From: Ridgeia piscesae
Lineage: Eukaryota > Annelida > Polychaeta > Sabellida > Siboglinidae
Direction of reading: 5' to 3'
NCBI GenBank assembly: GCA_025642075.2
Contig: JAODUO010000141.1
Location: 1 to 64,000 of the forward strand
Length of the DNA stretch: 64,000 bases
Shown piece by piece: positions 1-48,758 of the stretch; within the stretch, counting starts at the first letter, position 1, and the number at the start of each line of letters is the position of its first letter. The notes beneath the pieces are model-generated. The model saw only the letters and a list, made by a program, of their open reading frames with translations, had not been told where the DNA came from and did no database searches. Position numbers and translations under genes: made by a program.

Positions 1-109
1 GTAGTGATCTAATGTGTTGCTACTCCATCCTGATGATGTGGATGATGCTATGGTAGTGATCTAATGTGTTGCTACTCCATCTGATGATGTGGATGATGCT
101 ATGGTAGTG
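1..109. repeat. Two-copy 51-52 bp tandem repeat
   Basis: Positions 1-52 and 53-103 are near identical (one base missing in the second), followed by the first six bases of a third unit. The unit contains several GATGATG-type runs. It is cut by the window edge, so the array may be longer to the left. No coding signal. Confidence 0.85.
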
Positions 110-210
110 TTTTTATTGGTATTATAAATTGGTTTAAAGACCATCCCATTAATTGGGTACATGGAAGTACAACACAGGGAAAAACTTTAAATGTCAGTTA
201 CTGCTTTCAG

Positions 211-3200
211 TTACTTACTTACTTATGCCTGATTGCTCGCTGGGAGCATAGGCCATCGACCAAGGAACGCCACCGTTTTCTGTCCGTGGCCATCTTCTCC
301 ATTTCTCTCCTGGTGTATCCCATCTCCTTCGTTTCTTTTTCTGTGTCTCTTTGCCAGGTGTTTCGTGGCCTACCTCTTCGTCTCTTCCCTGGGGGGTTCC
401 ATGTGATGGCTTGACGGGTGATGGTGTTTGGTGGTTTCCTGAGTGTATGTCCTATCCACCTCCATTTTCTCTTCTTTATTTCATTTTCTATGGGTAGTTG
501 CTTGGTCATTTTCCAGAGTGTAGTGTTGGATATCTTGTCTGTCCACTTCAGGTGTAGGATTCTACGCAGGCATTTGTTGATGAAGGTCTGTATTCTTTTT
601 AGTGTCTTCTGTGTACTTCGCCATGTCTCCGATCCATAGAGTAAAACTGCCTTGACATTTGAATTGAATATTCTCAGTTTGGTGTTAGTTTTAATTTAAT
701 TTTTTCCCGTAAAAAACAGATTGTTACGAAAACATCGACCAAAGGAACTCTACTGAACTTGGGAGAGGGAGGGCCTCCTGGGGAGAGTATGACGCCATGC
801 AGTGAAAGCCGTAAGGAAGCTACATCGCCGATACCCTTCTTGTCTTCCAAGAAAATATCAAAAATCGGAACATGGAACGTGAGAACCATGTTCGAAGCAA
901 ACAAAGCAGCCCAAATAGCAAGGGAACGACGGGCCTACAACATCACAGTATTAGGGCTATGTGAAACGAGGTGGACACAGTCGGGGCAAGTCAGACTGAA
1001 TACGGGAGAAATTATACTGTACTCGGGGCATGAAGAGGAAGACGCACATCACACAGAAGGCGTGGCCTTCATGTTGTCACATGAGGCACAGAATGCTCTC
1101 ATTAGCTGGGAAGCAGCGGGACCAAGGATCATCTATGCCTCGTTCAAAACAAAGAAAGAAAACATCAAGCTCAACATCATCCAGTGCTACGCACCCACAA
1201 ACGACAAGGATGAGGAAACAAAGGAGGACTTTTACAACAAACTGCAAACATTGTGTGACAAACTGAAAGAGAAGGACATGACAATACTCATGGGAGATTT
1301 GAACGCCAAAATTGGATCAGACAACAGCGGGTATGAAGAAGTCATGGGCAGACAGGGACTTGGCAAAATGAATGAAAATGGCGAGATGTTGGCTGACTTT
1401 TGTGCATTTAACAACATGATCATCGGAGGCAGCGTGTTCCCGCATCGCAGGATTCATAAGGCAACCTGGGTATCACCAGACCACAGAACAGAAAATCAAA
1501 TAGATCATATCTGCATAGGACGGAAGTTCAGAAGATCAATGCAGGATGTGAGAGTGCAGAGAGGGGCAGATGCAGCCTCAGACCACCATCTAGTGCTGGC
1601 CAGAATGAAGATGAAGCTAAAGAAGAGAGAAGTCAAGAGGAGCACCAGAACGCAGTACAATGTGGACTTCCTAAAGGACAGGCTGACAACAGAGACCTTC
1701 CGACTTACAGTCAGAAACAAATATGAAGCCCTACAAGATCTTCTTGACGAAGGAAACATGGACATAGACACACAATGGCAACAGATCAAGGAGATGTGGA
1801 CCAGCACATGCAGCGAAGTTCTGGGAAAGAAGAAATACCAACAAAAAGACTGGATTTCTGCAGACACTCTCAACAAAGTGCAAGTGAGGAAGGAAAAGAA
1901 AGGTGCAATTAACAACAGCCGAACGAGAGCAGCAAAAGCAACAGCACAGGAAGAGTACACAGAGGCAAACAGAGCAGTCAAGAACAGCGTAAAAACAGAC
2001 AAGGCAAACTTCATTGAAGACCTAGCCAAGGAAGCAGAGGATGCATCAGCCCAAGGAAACATGAAACAACTGTATGAAATAACAAGAAAATTGGCAGGAA
2101 AGTACAAGCGTACAGACAGACCTATCAAAGATAAGAATGGCAATGTACTTACCAGTGACGAAGACCAGTTGAAGAGATGGAGGGAACATTTTGAAGAACT
2201 GCTAAACCGGCCACCACCCCAGAACCCTCCAGACATCACACCAGCTGAAGAAGTTCTCCAGATAAACTGCGAAAGACCAAGTAAGGCAGAGATTGAGAAA
2301 GCCATCCATCACATGAAGAGAGGGAAAGCTTCAGGCCCAGACAAAATTCCTGCCGAGGCAATCAAGGCTGACATAGAGACCTCCACAGAGATACTGCATG
2401 GACTATTGGGGAAGATATGGGAGCAAGAAGAAATACCAACTGAATGGAAAGAAGGATACCTCGTGAAGCTCCCAAAGAAAGGAGATATGCAAGATTGTAA
2501 TAACTACAGAGGGATAATGCTCCTATCAGTACCCGGAAAGGTCCTCAACAGAGTCATCTTGGACAGACTGAAGACAGGGGTGGATGCCAAGCTCAGAGAC
2601 CACCAAGCTGGCTTCCGCAAAGACAGATCATGCACCGACCAAATAGCAACACTGCGAATCATTGTTGAACAATCCATGGAATGGGACTCATCCCTGTACA
2701 TAAACTTTGTAGACTACGAGAAGGCATTTGATAGCCTCGACAGAGATACACTGTGGAAGCTTCTACAGCACTACGGGATACCGAACAAACTTATATCTCT
2801 GATAAGAAATAGTTACGAAGATATGGCATGCAGGGTCATTCATGCAGGACAACTTACAGACTCCTTCATGGTGAAGACAGGAGTGAGGCAAGGATGTCTT
2901 CTGTCACCATTCTTATTCCTGCTCGCCATAGACTGGATCATGAAAAAGACTACAAAATATAGAAGAAATGGGATCCAGTGGACACCTTGGAGCCAGTTGG
3001 AGGACCTGGACTTTGCGGATGACCTCGCTCTCCTCTCACACAGCCATCAACAAATGCAGGAAAAAACAGAGCTACTAAACACAGTGTCAACACAGCTAGG
3101 ACTCAACATCAACAGAAGCAAGACAAGGATTATGAAAGCCAACACAAAGAACAACAACCCCATTACAATGAACGGAGAGCCACTGGAAGAGACAGACTCA

Positions 3201-3337
3201 TTCACATACCTGGGCAGTACAATCAACAAACATGGAGGCACAGCAGAAGACGTCAAAGCAAGGATACAGAAAGCAAGAGTTGCATTCATCATGTTGAGAA
3301 AAATTTGGAGAGCAAAACAAATTAAAACTGCTTTCAG
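211..3337 (-). mobile_element. RTE-type LINE with inverted 5' part and target-site duplication
   Basis: The 3' part lies on the minus strand (about 700 down to 211) and the 5' part on the plus strand (about 705 to 3326). They join head to head near 700. The two ORF pieces are contiguous in the element: the plus piece stops after residues KQIKT and the minus piece resumes at NTKLRIF, sharing the bases AAATTAAAACT. The outer ends are flanked by the 11-bp direct repeat ACTGCTTTCAG at 200-210 and 3327-3337. The 3' end carries AAGT repeats (211-224), usual for RTE elements. This is the geometry expected from twin priming during target-primed reverse transcription. Confidence 0.85.
219..700 (-). 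pseudogene. C-terminal part of the same RTE ORF, inverted
   Basis: Read on the minus strand from about 690, it encodes the continuation of the 759-3326 ORF: a NTKLRIFNSNVKAVLLYGSE segment, then RKWRWIGHTLRK, a GKRRRGRPRNTW motif and a final WRSLVDGLCS. These are the conserved thumb/C-terminal features of RTE proteins. The ORF closes with TGA shortly before the AAGT-repeat tail. It is separated from its start only by the inversion, with no visible stops or frameshifts of its own. Confidence 0.85.
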
Positions 3338-3350
3338 TGCTTGGCATTAA
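759..3350 (+). CDS. Endonuclease-reverse transcriptase of the RTE-type LINE (5' part)
   Basis: The 863-residue open frame encodes an APE-type endonuclease followed by a reverse transcriptase. Endonuclease motifs are GTWNVRTM (around residue 40), GLCETRW (Glu near 69), GDLNAKIGSD and SDHHLVLARM. RT motifs are NNYRGIMLLS, FVDYEKAFDSLDR (motif A, near 650), GVRQGCLLSP (motif B) and DFADDLALLS (catalytic Asp pair, near 752). There is no stop or frameshift through endonuclease and RT, so the copy is young. The true frame ends at about 3326 (KQIKT); the last residues read into flanking DNA because the C-terminal part was inverted. The start at 759 is the first Met, but Met 11 is also possible. It cannot make a complete protein as arranged. 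Confidence 0.88.
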   Translation: MGEGGPPGESMTPCSESRKEATSPIPFLSSKKISKIGTWNVRTMFEANKAAQIARERRAYNITVLGLCETRWTQSGQVRLNTGEIILYSGHEEEDAHHTEGVAFMLSHEAQNALISWEAAGPRIIYASFKTKKENIKLNIIQCYAPTNDKDEETKEDFYNKLQTLCDKLKEKDMTILMGDLNAKIGSDNSGYEEVMGRQGLGKMNENGEMLADFCAFNNMIIGGSVFPHRRIHKATWVSPDHRTENQIDHICIGRKFRRSMQDVRVQRGADAASDHHLVLARMKMKLKKREVKRSTRTQYNVDFLKDRLTTETFRLTVRNKYEALQDLLDEGNMDIDTQWQQIKEMWTSTCSEVLGKKKYQQKDWISADTLNKVQVRKEKKGAINNSRTRAAKATAQEEYTEANRAVKNSVKTDKANFIEDLAKEAEDASAQGNMKQLYEITRKLAGKYKRTDRPIKDKNGNVLTSDEDQLKRWREHFEELLNRPPPQNPPDITPAEEVLQINCERPSKAEIEKAIHHMKRGKASGPDKIPAEAIKADIETSTEILHGLLGKIWEQEEIPTEWKEGYLVKLPKKGDMQDCNNYRGIMLLSVPGKVLNRVILDRLKTGVDAKLRDHQAGFRKDRSCTDQIATLRIIVEQSMEWDSSLYINFVDYEKAFDSLDRDTLWKLLQHYGIPNKLISLIRNSYEDMACRVIHAGQLTDSFMVKTGVRQGCLLSPFLFLLAIDWIMKKTTKYRRNGIQWTPWSQLEDLDFADDLALLSHSHQQMQEKTELLNTVSTQLGLNINRSKTRIMKANTKNNNPITMNGEPLEETDSFTYLGSTINKHGGTAEDVKARIQKARVAFIMLRKIWRAKQIKTAFSAWH

Positions 3351-3660
3351 TAATTGCATTAATCGTCATAAAACGATCAGATTCTGGTTACTGAAACTTA
3401 CATCTGCATGTACATGCCAAGCAATTTGAATGGAAGTTGTCCACGAACTCGCATACAACTTCCAGAGAGATACCCCTCCTTTAAGATAAACACCCCTCCT
3501 TTCATATAAACACCCCTTCAAAGGGAAATGTATTCCTTCAGAGGGGCCTTTTGTATACCCCCCTCCCTTGATATGTGGATTGTATGGTAACCTCTCTTAC
3601 GACAAGTGCAAAGTACGATTTTGAATATATTGTTCATGGCTCCAAGAATGGTTTGTTGTA
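3338..3660. other. Intronic spacer, short C-rich direct repeats
   Basis: No exon seen. Between about 3470 and 3570 the phrase ACCCCTCCTTT and variants recur three to four times. Otherwise this is ordinary AT-rich intron sequence between two transposon insertions. Confidence 0.5.
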
Positions 3661-3811
3661 GTACAATTTAACTTACTTTGCTGCTTTGTAGTCGAAGATG
3701 AGTACGACGTTTCGACCCGTCAGCTACGGGCCTTGTTCACGTACTGGTGTCACGTGTGTTGCCTCGGATTTCGGCGGGATAATTATCACAGGGAGACTAC
3801 AAGAAGATGAC

Positions 3812-4790
3812 GCCCTAACCAGCTGCTCGGAAATGACAATCCCACAGATAGTTGAGCTCCTCGACTTCTGCCTGAATACAACCTATTTCATATACGACTG
3901 ACGACTGGGCACACCTCCAGCAAAGACATGGTGCAGCTATGGGATCACCTATATCTCCCCTAGTAGCTAATTGCTACATGGAACAATTTGAGGAAGTAGC
4001 CATCTCTACAGCACCGCACCCCCATCATTGTGGCTACGATACGTGGACGACACATTCACCGTACTTCACGAATACGACGTGGAAGAGTTCACTGAACACA
4101 TAAACAACATAGATCCACACATCAAATTCACCATCGAACATGAGAAAGATAGCAAACTTCCCTTCCTGGATCTATGCACCCACATTGTGGATGATGGATC
4201 CACGAAGATAACTATTTACGGAAGCCGACACACTCGGACCAGTACCTCAACATCATCCTCTAACCCACAAACGTTCAGTTGTATGCACCCTCACCAACAG
4301 GGCACAGCAGTATGTCACCACAGCTGAAGACAGGAAATCAGAACAGGCACATGTCCACAAGGCCCTGAGAGCCAACGGATACCCAGAATGGGTGCTTGCA
4401 TCTCCTCCATCCAGTGCAAAAAGACCACCTAACACGAACAACAACCCACGAAGACCTATGCTGGGACTACCAGGGGACTACCAGGGGACTACCAGGCGAC
4501 TACCAGGGGACTACCAGGGGACTACCAGGGGACTACCAGGGGACTACCAGGGAGCTTGGCCGGATTTATAAGTCACATAACATACACATGTATCACAAGC
4601 CGGCGAACACCCTCCGCTCGATGGTAGTACACCCAAAAGACAGAACTCCTAAAGAACACAAGTGTGGAACCATCTATAACATCACGTGTGACATCGACAG
4701 CAGCCACACATACATAGGTGAAACAAGAGAACACTCAGCCAGAGATTCAAAGAACATACAAACCTGGATAAACCAACAGGAGTAGGAGAT
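3812..4790 (+). pseudogene. Penelope-like RT and GIY-YIG endonuclease, frameshifted
   Basis: Recognisable blocks in different frames are: IVELLDFCLNTTYF (3850-3893); a GSPISPLVANCYMEQFEE block (3935-3990); the catalytic motif RYVDDTF (4035) followed by KLPFLDL (4155); and KPTHTDQYLN after a frameshift near 4225. A GIY-YIG endonuclease start with the motif YIGETREHSAR follows (4666-4750). Frameshifts and an intervening 11-bp tandem repeat inactivate it. The order RT then GIY-YIG is diagnostic of Penelope-like elements. Confidence 0.8.
4466..4556 (+). repeat. 11-bp minisatellite inside the Penelope-like ORF
   Basis: The unit ACTACCAGGGG repeats about eight times with one base change (ACTACCAGGCG). 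It replaces or expands the conserved linker between the RT and the endonuclease. Because 11 is not a multiple of three, each added unit shifts the frame; three units give an in-frame 11-residue repeat. Confidence 0.85.
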
Positions 4791-5165
4791 CATTGCCGGG
4801 CCACAGGACACTCGGTGTTCATGAAGAACACTAACGTACTGACCCGTGAATCCAACTGGCACAAGAGGAAAGTGAAGGAGGCTATATCTATCAAACAGAG
4901 AGCCCCTACCATGAACAGAGACCAGGGATACCATCTGCCTGCCATCTACAACCAAATTATCCTGCCGAAATCTGAGGCAACACACGTGACACCAGTACGT
5001 GAACAAGGCCCATATCTGACGGGTCGAAACGTCGTACTCATCTTCGACTATAAAGCTCCAAAGTAAGTTAAATTATACTACAACCAGTGCAAAGAAGTTC
5101 TATTAACTAAAATGTATTCTTACTGAATCTAATGCTGTGATGCTCAGTTTTGAATGTGGTTGTAG

Positions 5166-43905
<38,740 letters not shown>

Positions 43906-44552
43906 TCACGTGATGATCACCAGTTACTTGGTCTATATGGCTGCCAAAGCTGACGTTGATAGATCAACGAAAACCACTGAAGACGTTATATGTGTGGATT
44001 AATAACGTTAACAGGAAACTGCTTTGAATTAGCTATATGGATGAATGCACAAACATATTATGGTTGCATATATTCTACTTCATTCTGGTGCCAATGCAAA
44101 ACAATACCCTGTTTTGTTGTGTTGTCATTAACCGTACTGTCGTAACATATAGTATATACATACAACTTATTATGATACTGATATGTCCTTGAAACTGTTT
44201 ACAGTTTGAAAGGAGAAGGTATACACATGTATATCGTTTGCATTATAACATTTGAATACATTTACACATTTCTGTGTGTATGCACCAGAACAAAACAGAT
44301 AATCTGTAATCGCAACAACAAATTGGCAAGATTACTCATGCTGAGAGACATCGTTATCTACAAGGGCATTGTAGATAATGATGATTCATGTTCACAATGG
44401 AACTTGTATCTAACAGACAACAACAATCATAGCTACACATTTGCCTTTTTCGCTTTCGTTTGTATTTTGAAAATGTATAATATCCAGAGTTGTCGAGTGA
44501 CCTTTTGATTGCCTTTCGGATATCTTGCCACGGGCACATGCAGGTATGTCAC
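43906..44552 (+). other. Probable 3' untranslated region and downstream flank
   Basis: No canonical AATAAA was found in the first 600 bp after the stop codon, so the polyadenylation site is unassigned. The 100-codon frame at 44206-44508 shows no motif and is not supported. Confidence 0.4.
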
Positions 44553-44790
44553 TAAATGTGTGGCACATTGTAGTTATAAATCTTATAATGTTGTTTAAAT
44601 ACACTCTGTCTTTAACTATTGTTGATTTTTTTATTGGTCATTGTTATACAAACATGTTACACAAAAACGTGTGGCACATTGTAGGTAGTGTTTTTTAAAT
44701 ACACTGCTTTAACTATTGTTGTGTGTTATTGTCATTGCTCTACAACACGTTAAACAAAAATGTGTGGCATAATGTAGTCATAGTGGTATT
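44553..44790. repeat. Two-and-a-half copies of an about 105-bp tandem repeat
   Basis: Units marked by GTGTGGCACATTGTAG, TTTAAATACACT, TTTAACTATTGTTG and CAAAAACGTGTGGCA recur at about 44553, 44665 and 44755. Confidence 0.75.
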
Positions 44791-44794
44791 TATA

Positions 44795-45010
44795 CGTTTT
44801 GGAACGAAGATCCAATGGACTTATGGCATCACTTTGTGTTTGCCGTGTGCCGTGCGCTCTCATACCTCAGAAACTGTTGAAGATCTGGTTTTCAAATTTT
44901 GCAGACATTTCTTAGGGTACTGTCACTATGCATAAAATAATGTCAATTTGATTGACACATTTTAAAGCCTTCTGGGGTCCACAAGGACCTAAAACAGGTA
45001 CATTTTAAGT
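44795..45010. repeat. Dispersed repeat family, copy 5
   Basis: Best preserved copy: CCAATGGACTTATGGCATCA, CTCAGAAACTGTTGAAGATC, TTCTTAGGGTACTGTCACTA, TTTTAAAGCCTTCTGG and CCTAAAACAGGTACATTTTA in the same order as the others. Confidence 0.8.
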
Positions 45011-45240
45011 TTTCCTATTTTATTCAAAACCTAAAACTATGACCATACAAAGCAGTAACCAATGTGTGATAATAAAAAAAAAATTCAGAAGCTAGTTAGG
45101 TCCTACATACATAACATAGAAACCATGACGAAACACGAGCCTGATAATTAGAGTATATAATTATAATTTGCAGTTTTCATAATCATTAGAGTGACGTCAA
45201 GTGACGTCTGCATTTCAAGAGAAACTGTTCTACGATAACA

Positions 45241-45241
<1 letters not shown>

Positions 45242-45295
<54 letters not shown>
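45242..45295. repeat. (TA)n microsatellite
   Basis: About 53 bp of perfect TA. Followed at 45350-45385 by a mixed (TG)n/(CG)n run. Confidence 0.97.
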
Positions 45296-45296
<1 letters not shown>

Positions 45297-45649
45297 CATA
45301 CATGTTTAACCCCATTCACGTTACCAGTATTTACATGCGTAGAGTGTGTATGTATGTGTGTGCGCGCGCGTGTGTGCGCGCGTGGGTTATTACGTACCCA
45401 TGTTCTAGGGGACATGTGAGTTTTTATGGTCATAGTTCTTAAATCACCAATGTATAAGACCTACTCGTGGTGGGGTGATAAACTTAACCGATATTACGCG
45501 TGAAAGAAACATACAGATTATATCAACGAATAACACGCGATTCTAGCGATTGCTTGCGGACATTTGTTTGTGTGCATGTGTGTGCATGTACGTGCGTGTG
45601 CTTACGTGTGTAATCGATTAAGAAGGAACAAGCAAACATATTATTATGT

Positions 45650-46150
45650 GTTTTAAAAGTTTAAAAATGATTGGTACATATCCTTCATAATCTTCCCCTT
45701 CCAATTTACGAAAAGTGTTTATAGTTTCAGAAGATTTAATCGTAATAGGGAGTTGATTGGAAATTGTTGGCGGAGCCACAGAGAAAGCAAGTTTGCCAAT
45801 GTTCAGCTTAATCTTAAGATTAAGAAGTTATTTGTAAACGGAAGATCTAAGGTCTTAGATAGAGATCTATATCAGAGAAATGTAGCGGGATTAACTAAGT
45901 ATGTCAGGTGTTGAGTAGAAAGAGTACGGAATGTAATAGTAGCCAATTTAAATTTAGTCCGGTGTACAACTGGAAGCCAACTGGATAAGTAGCGGTAGTG
46001 ATGGTGAGAAATGGTATGACGCATGTTAAACAATTCTGTAAAACGTAGGAGTTTAGTTAAGTCTTTTGGCAATGTTATTTAGAAATGAGTTACAATAGTC
46101 CAGTCGACTATTAACCAGAGTAACTCATACTGTCTTAGGCAGACGATAAA
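45650..46150 (-). pseudogene. Small CR1/L2-like LINE fragment
   Basis: Minus strand: VTLVNSRLDYCNSFLNN-type sequence (about 46130-46080), LTKLLRF, then HRTKFKLATITFRTLSTQHL and TYLV. This equals the end of the RT protein (SRLDYCNSLL...LHWLPV..R..FK). Many changes. Confidence 0.55.
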
Positions 46151-46290
46151 CACAAATGACGCCGGAAACGACGAGAATCACGTATTTGATACATTAACAA
46201 ATAATATAACCATCACATGATGTTTTGAAAGAATGATGCGTTTTTCTCTCTCAACAGTGCGATATTTTTGAGTTAGTGAACTTAAAACAC

Positions 46291-46293
<3 letters not shown>

Positions 46294-46380
<87 letters not shown>
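46294..46380. repeat. (CA)n microsatellite
   Basis: About 43 perfect CA units. Confidence 0.98.
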
Positions 46381-46384
<4 letters not shown>

Positions 46385-46559
46385 ACACGTTTTAAAACAT
46401 CAATTGACAGACTAATACAACCTATGATAAAACAATTATAAACGATCTATTTTAACATCTGGATATTATTTACCCGTGGTTTGGAATGCATCAGTTAATA
46501 AATATCGACGGTCTATACCGTTTGCCCATGGTTTTGAGAAGTATTATAGTGTGTTATAT

Positions 46560-46765
46560 AAATAAACTTTCCTGGCCCCCAACCCATTTTTCAAGATGTG
46601 CCCCCGGGGGTTTAGCCCCGCCATTGAAATAGGGGCATTGAAAGTAACATAAGGGGGACCAAAATTAACCATGAAGGGGGGCGGGGGACACTTGCCTACC
46701 CCAATTTTGGACCCAAATACCCCTTAATTTCTAAGGGAAAACCAGTGTAAATGTCCTGCCACCAT

Positions 46766-46846
<81 letters not shown>
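46560..46846. repeat. Homopolymer-rich block ending in G34-T47
   Basis: G runs at 46766-46799 and T runs at 46800-46846 directly abut. The 200 bp before are also crowded with runs of 4-6 identical bases. This is more likely a consensus or assembly artefact than native sequence. Confidence 0.7.
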
Positions 46847-48348
46847 CCAATCGCTAGAGTAGCTGAACGATTTTGTGTAGTGAAATATTTGTTTCTACAT
46901 ACCAAACCTTGCATGTTATACGAGCAACATGTGGCTGTCACATGATAGTCCGACCACACTCGTGCCAGGGGCAGAGAAGAGCTGGTAAAAACGTAATCAG
47001 TCAAAGCGACCCCACGCGCGAGAATGAGTTTAGTCGAATATCAGCTAGCACGTCTTCAGGAAATACACAAACAATATGGCACACGTTATATACACAGTAC
47101 TGGTGCGTTTTGTATTGGCTGCATGCCAACACGCAATTGTGTCATGTTTAAATATTTGCATACACTTATAAGTACGTGCTCCGATTAATAATTGTGTACA
47201 TTTATAAGGTAATACGAGGCTTGATACCGAAGCAACCTTCGTTTCCAGTTCCTGTACACCATCTACAACTAACAGTCCCATCAGCGTCGAAATCGGCATG
47301 CGAGCGTTTCGTACAACTGTTCATACGAAATGGAAGAACGCATCTCTCAGGGATGCTGTCTGCTGCATTATTCAACCATCGATAGAAAAAGTAATCATTT
47401 ACATGTGTCAATGTGTTTGTTGTATTACAAATAACCTAATCCATGACGCAGCGGCCGGTTTATTTGCGTAGTATTAGCCACGCGTGCGTAATAATTATTA
47501 AGTTCAGCTTTGCGCAAACTCACTCTTGTTTTAGATGTGGCGTAGCCATTTGCATTGACAGCTCGTTGACAGTGGTGTTGTCATTCTGAGTTCTAATTAC
47601 CAAAAATCAGTGCTTCGCATATGCTAGGGGCGCAAAGGATGTGACAAATACAGACAATACGCCTTTAGAGACACATTTCCTCCAGAGGTTTCAAAGGCGG
47701 TGTTGACAGTGGTGTCAAATACTGTCAATAAGAGTACAGTTAAAGGTGTCAAAATGTGATGTGTTTGAAAGCTTCAAAGGTTTGTAATTGAAAGCCACAA
47801 TGAGAGTTGTTGAAAGATTCAGTGGGGATTCTATTCGTAAACTTCAATGGATTGTATTTGAACATTTCAAGGAGTGCAGTTATTTATTATAATCGCTATA
47901 TAAAACCATACATTAAGGTACACATCCAAGTCGAACACAATGTTATCATTTGCTGTAAACAATTTAATCCATATACCTTTACATCCTCGGTGAAACGTGA
48001 TAAAGACAAGTACAGTTAAGGTCTTATATAGGGCACAATGCAGTATCCAGCCTCAATTGTGATCAGGTTTCAATTCTCTTTGTGTTTTACTAGCAAACAT
48101 ACCACATTTTCTCTTGGTTGAAAAAATAGAGACTCACAGAGCCAAGCTATGATAAAACAATGTAATAATGTCTACTTATATTACCTGTCTATAATGATAA
48201 CATGAGTATGTCAGATATGACTACATTACAACGTGTCAATTGTGATCACTCGTTGCATCACGTACTTTGTTCTAAAATAAGAACCGTTCATTAGGTGTGA
48301 CAAGTACTCGTATGTACACACATAAAGGGAATGACGGGCCCACAAAAT
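46847..48348. other. Intergenic; one unexplained Cys-rich minus-strand frame
   Basis: At 47390-47210 the minus strand encodes RCVLPFRMNSCTKRSHADFD then GTVSCRWCTGTGNEGCF, which looks domain-like (Cys spacing) and higher in GC than its surroundings. I do not recognise the family and no matching exons are visible nearby. The rest shows nothing recognisable. Confidence 0.3.
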
Positions 48349-48364
48349 GCCTTATTAATACGGA

Positions 48365-48475
48365 GTGGCTATACGTCCGGATACGGATGAATAGCCTTGG
48401 GGACTATACGTCCGGATACGGATGAATAGCGTATGTCGTCCCCCAGGCTATTTGTCCGGACATATTTCTCGCGAG
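48365..48475. repeat. Left terminal array of the Foldback-like element
   Basis: Units GGCTATACGTCCGGATACGG plus ATGAATAGC occur twice, then GGCTATTTGTCCGGACATA. Each unit is an imperfect palindrome (GTCCGgatACGGAt-type core). Confidence 0.85.
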
Positions 48476-48511
48476 AGTTCAATTCAGATTTGCGCAAGCG
48501 GCACAACTGAG

Positions 48512-48758
48512 ATGGATGAGCTGGACGTTGAACGCGAATTCCCAGACATTCAATGATTATCAGCAGCTGTTGAACACTTTGAACACACCAATTTCGTGCA
48601 ATTTTATAAAAGGACAGCAGAAACATAGAGGCAGATATACGTAGAAATACACGAAAGACGTACAACACGGCCATCGAGTATGCCAATATTACGTATGCTT
48701 GCGTCCACGGGGGAAGAGCATATAAGACCAACTCCAAGGGGATGCGACCTCATCAAAG
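48512..48758 (+). pseudogene. Transposon gene exon A: zinc-binding-like N-terminus
   Basis: Starts MDELDVEREFPDIQ, hits an in-frame TGA, continues SAAVEHFEHTNFVQFYKRTA, needs a one-base shift, then reads RNTRKTYNTAIEYANITYAC and VHGGRAYKTNSKGMRPHQ up to a GT donor at 48759. It joins in phase with exon B (SSFKKACPAQIKVIATKDG). The C...H pattern followed by CPAQI resembles the FAR1/WRKY-GCM-type zinc domain at the start of Mutator-like transposases. Nonsense and frameshift make it a pseudogene. Confidence 0.6.

Larger units (their letters stand above)
3661..5080 (+). mobile_element. Penelope-like retroelement with inverted terminal repeats
   Basis: The terminal segments 3661-3787 and 4963-5080 are inverted copies of each other, beginning AATTTAACTTACTTTG and including TCGAAGATGAGTACGACG. 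Between them lie decayed pieces of a Penelope-type RT and a GIY-YIG endonuclease. Inverted or complex terminal repeats are usual for Penelope-like elements. The body is far shorter than a complete element (about 1.4 kb against roughly 2.5-3 kb), so the N-terminal part of the RT is missing. It sits in the kinesin intron just upstream of the exon at 5166. Confidence 0.8.

Noticed and set aside
1505..2305. Minus-strand ORF of 266 residues
   Set aside because: Antisense to the intact endonuclease-RT frame at 759-3350; no motif of its own.
1..5165. Kinesin P-loop exons (GQTGSGK region)
   Set aside because: I looked for them upstream of the exon at 5166 and saw none; they must lie left of the window.
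45201..45433. ORFs with IYIYIY runs
   Set aside because: Translation of the (TA)n microsatellite.
46178..46381. ORF with VCVCVC run
   Set aside because: Translation of the (CA)n microsatellite.
46696..47004. ORFs with poly-Lys/poly-Pro or poly-Gly/poly-Phe
   Set aside because: Created by the G34-T47 block, which is itself probably artefactual.
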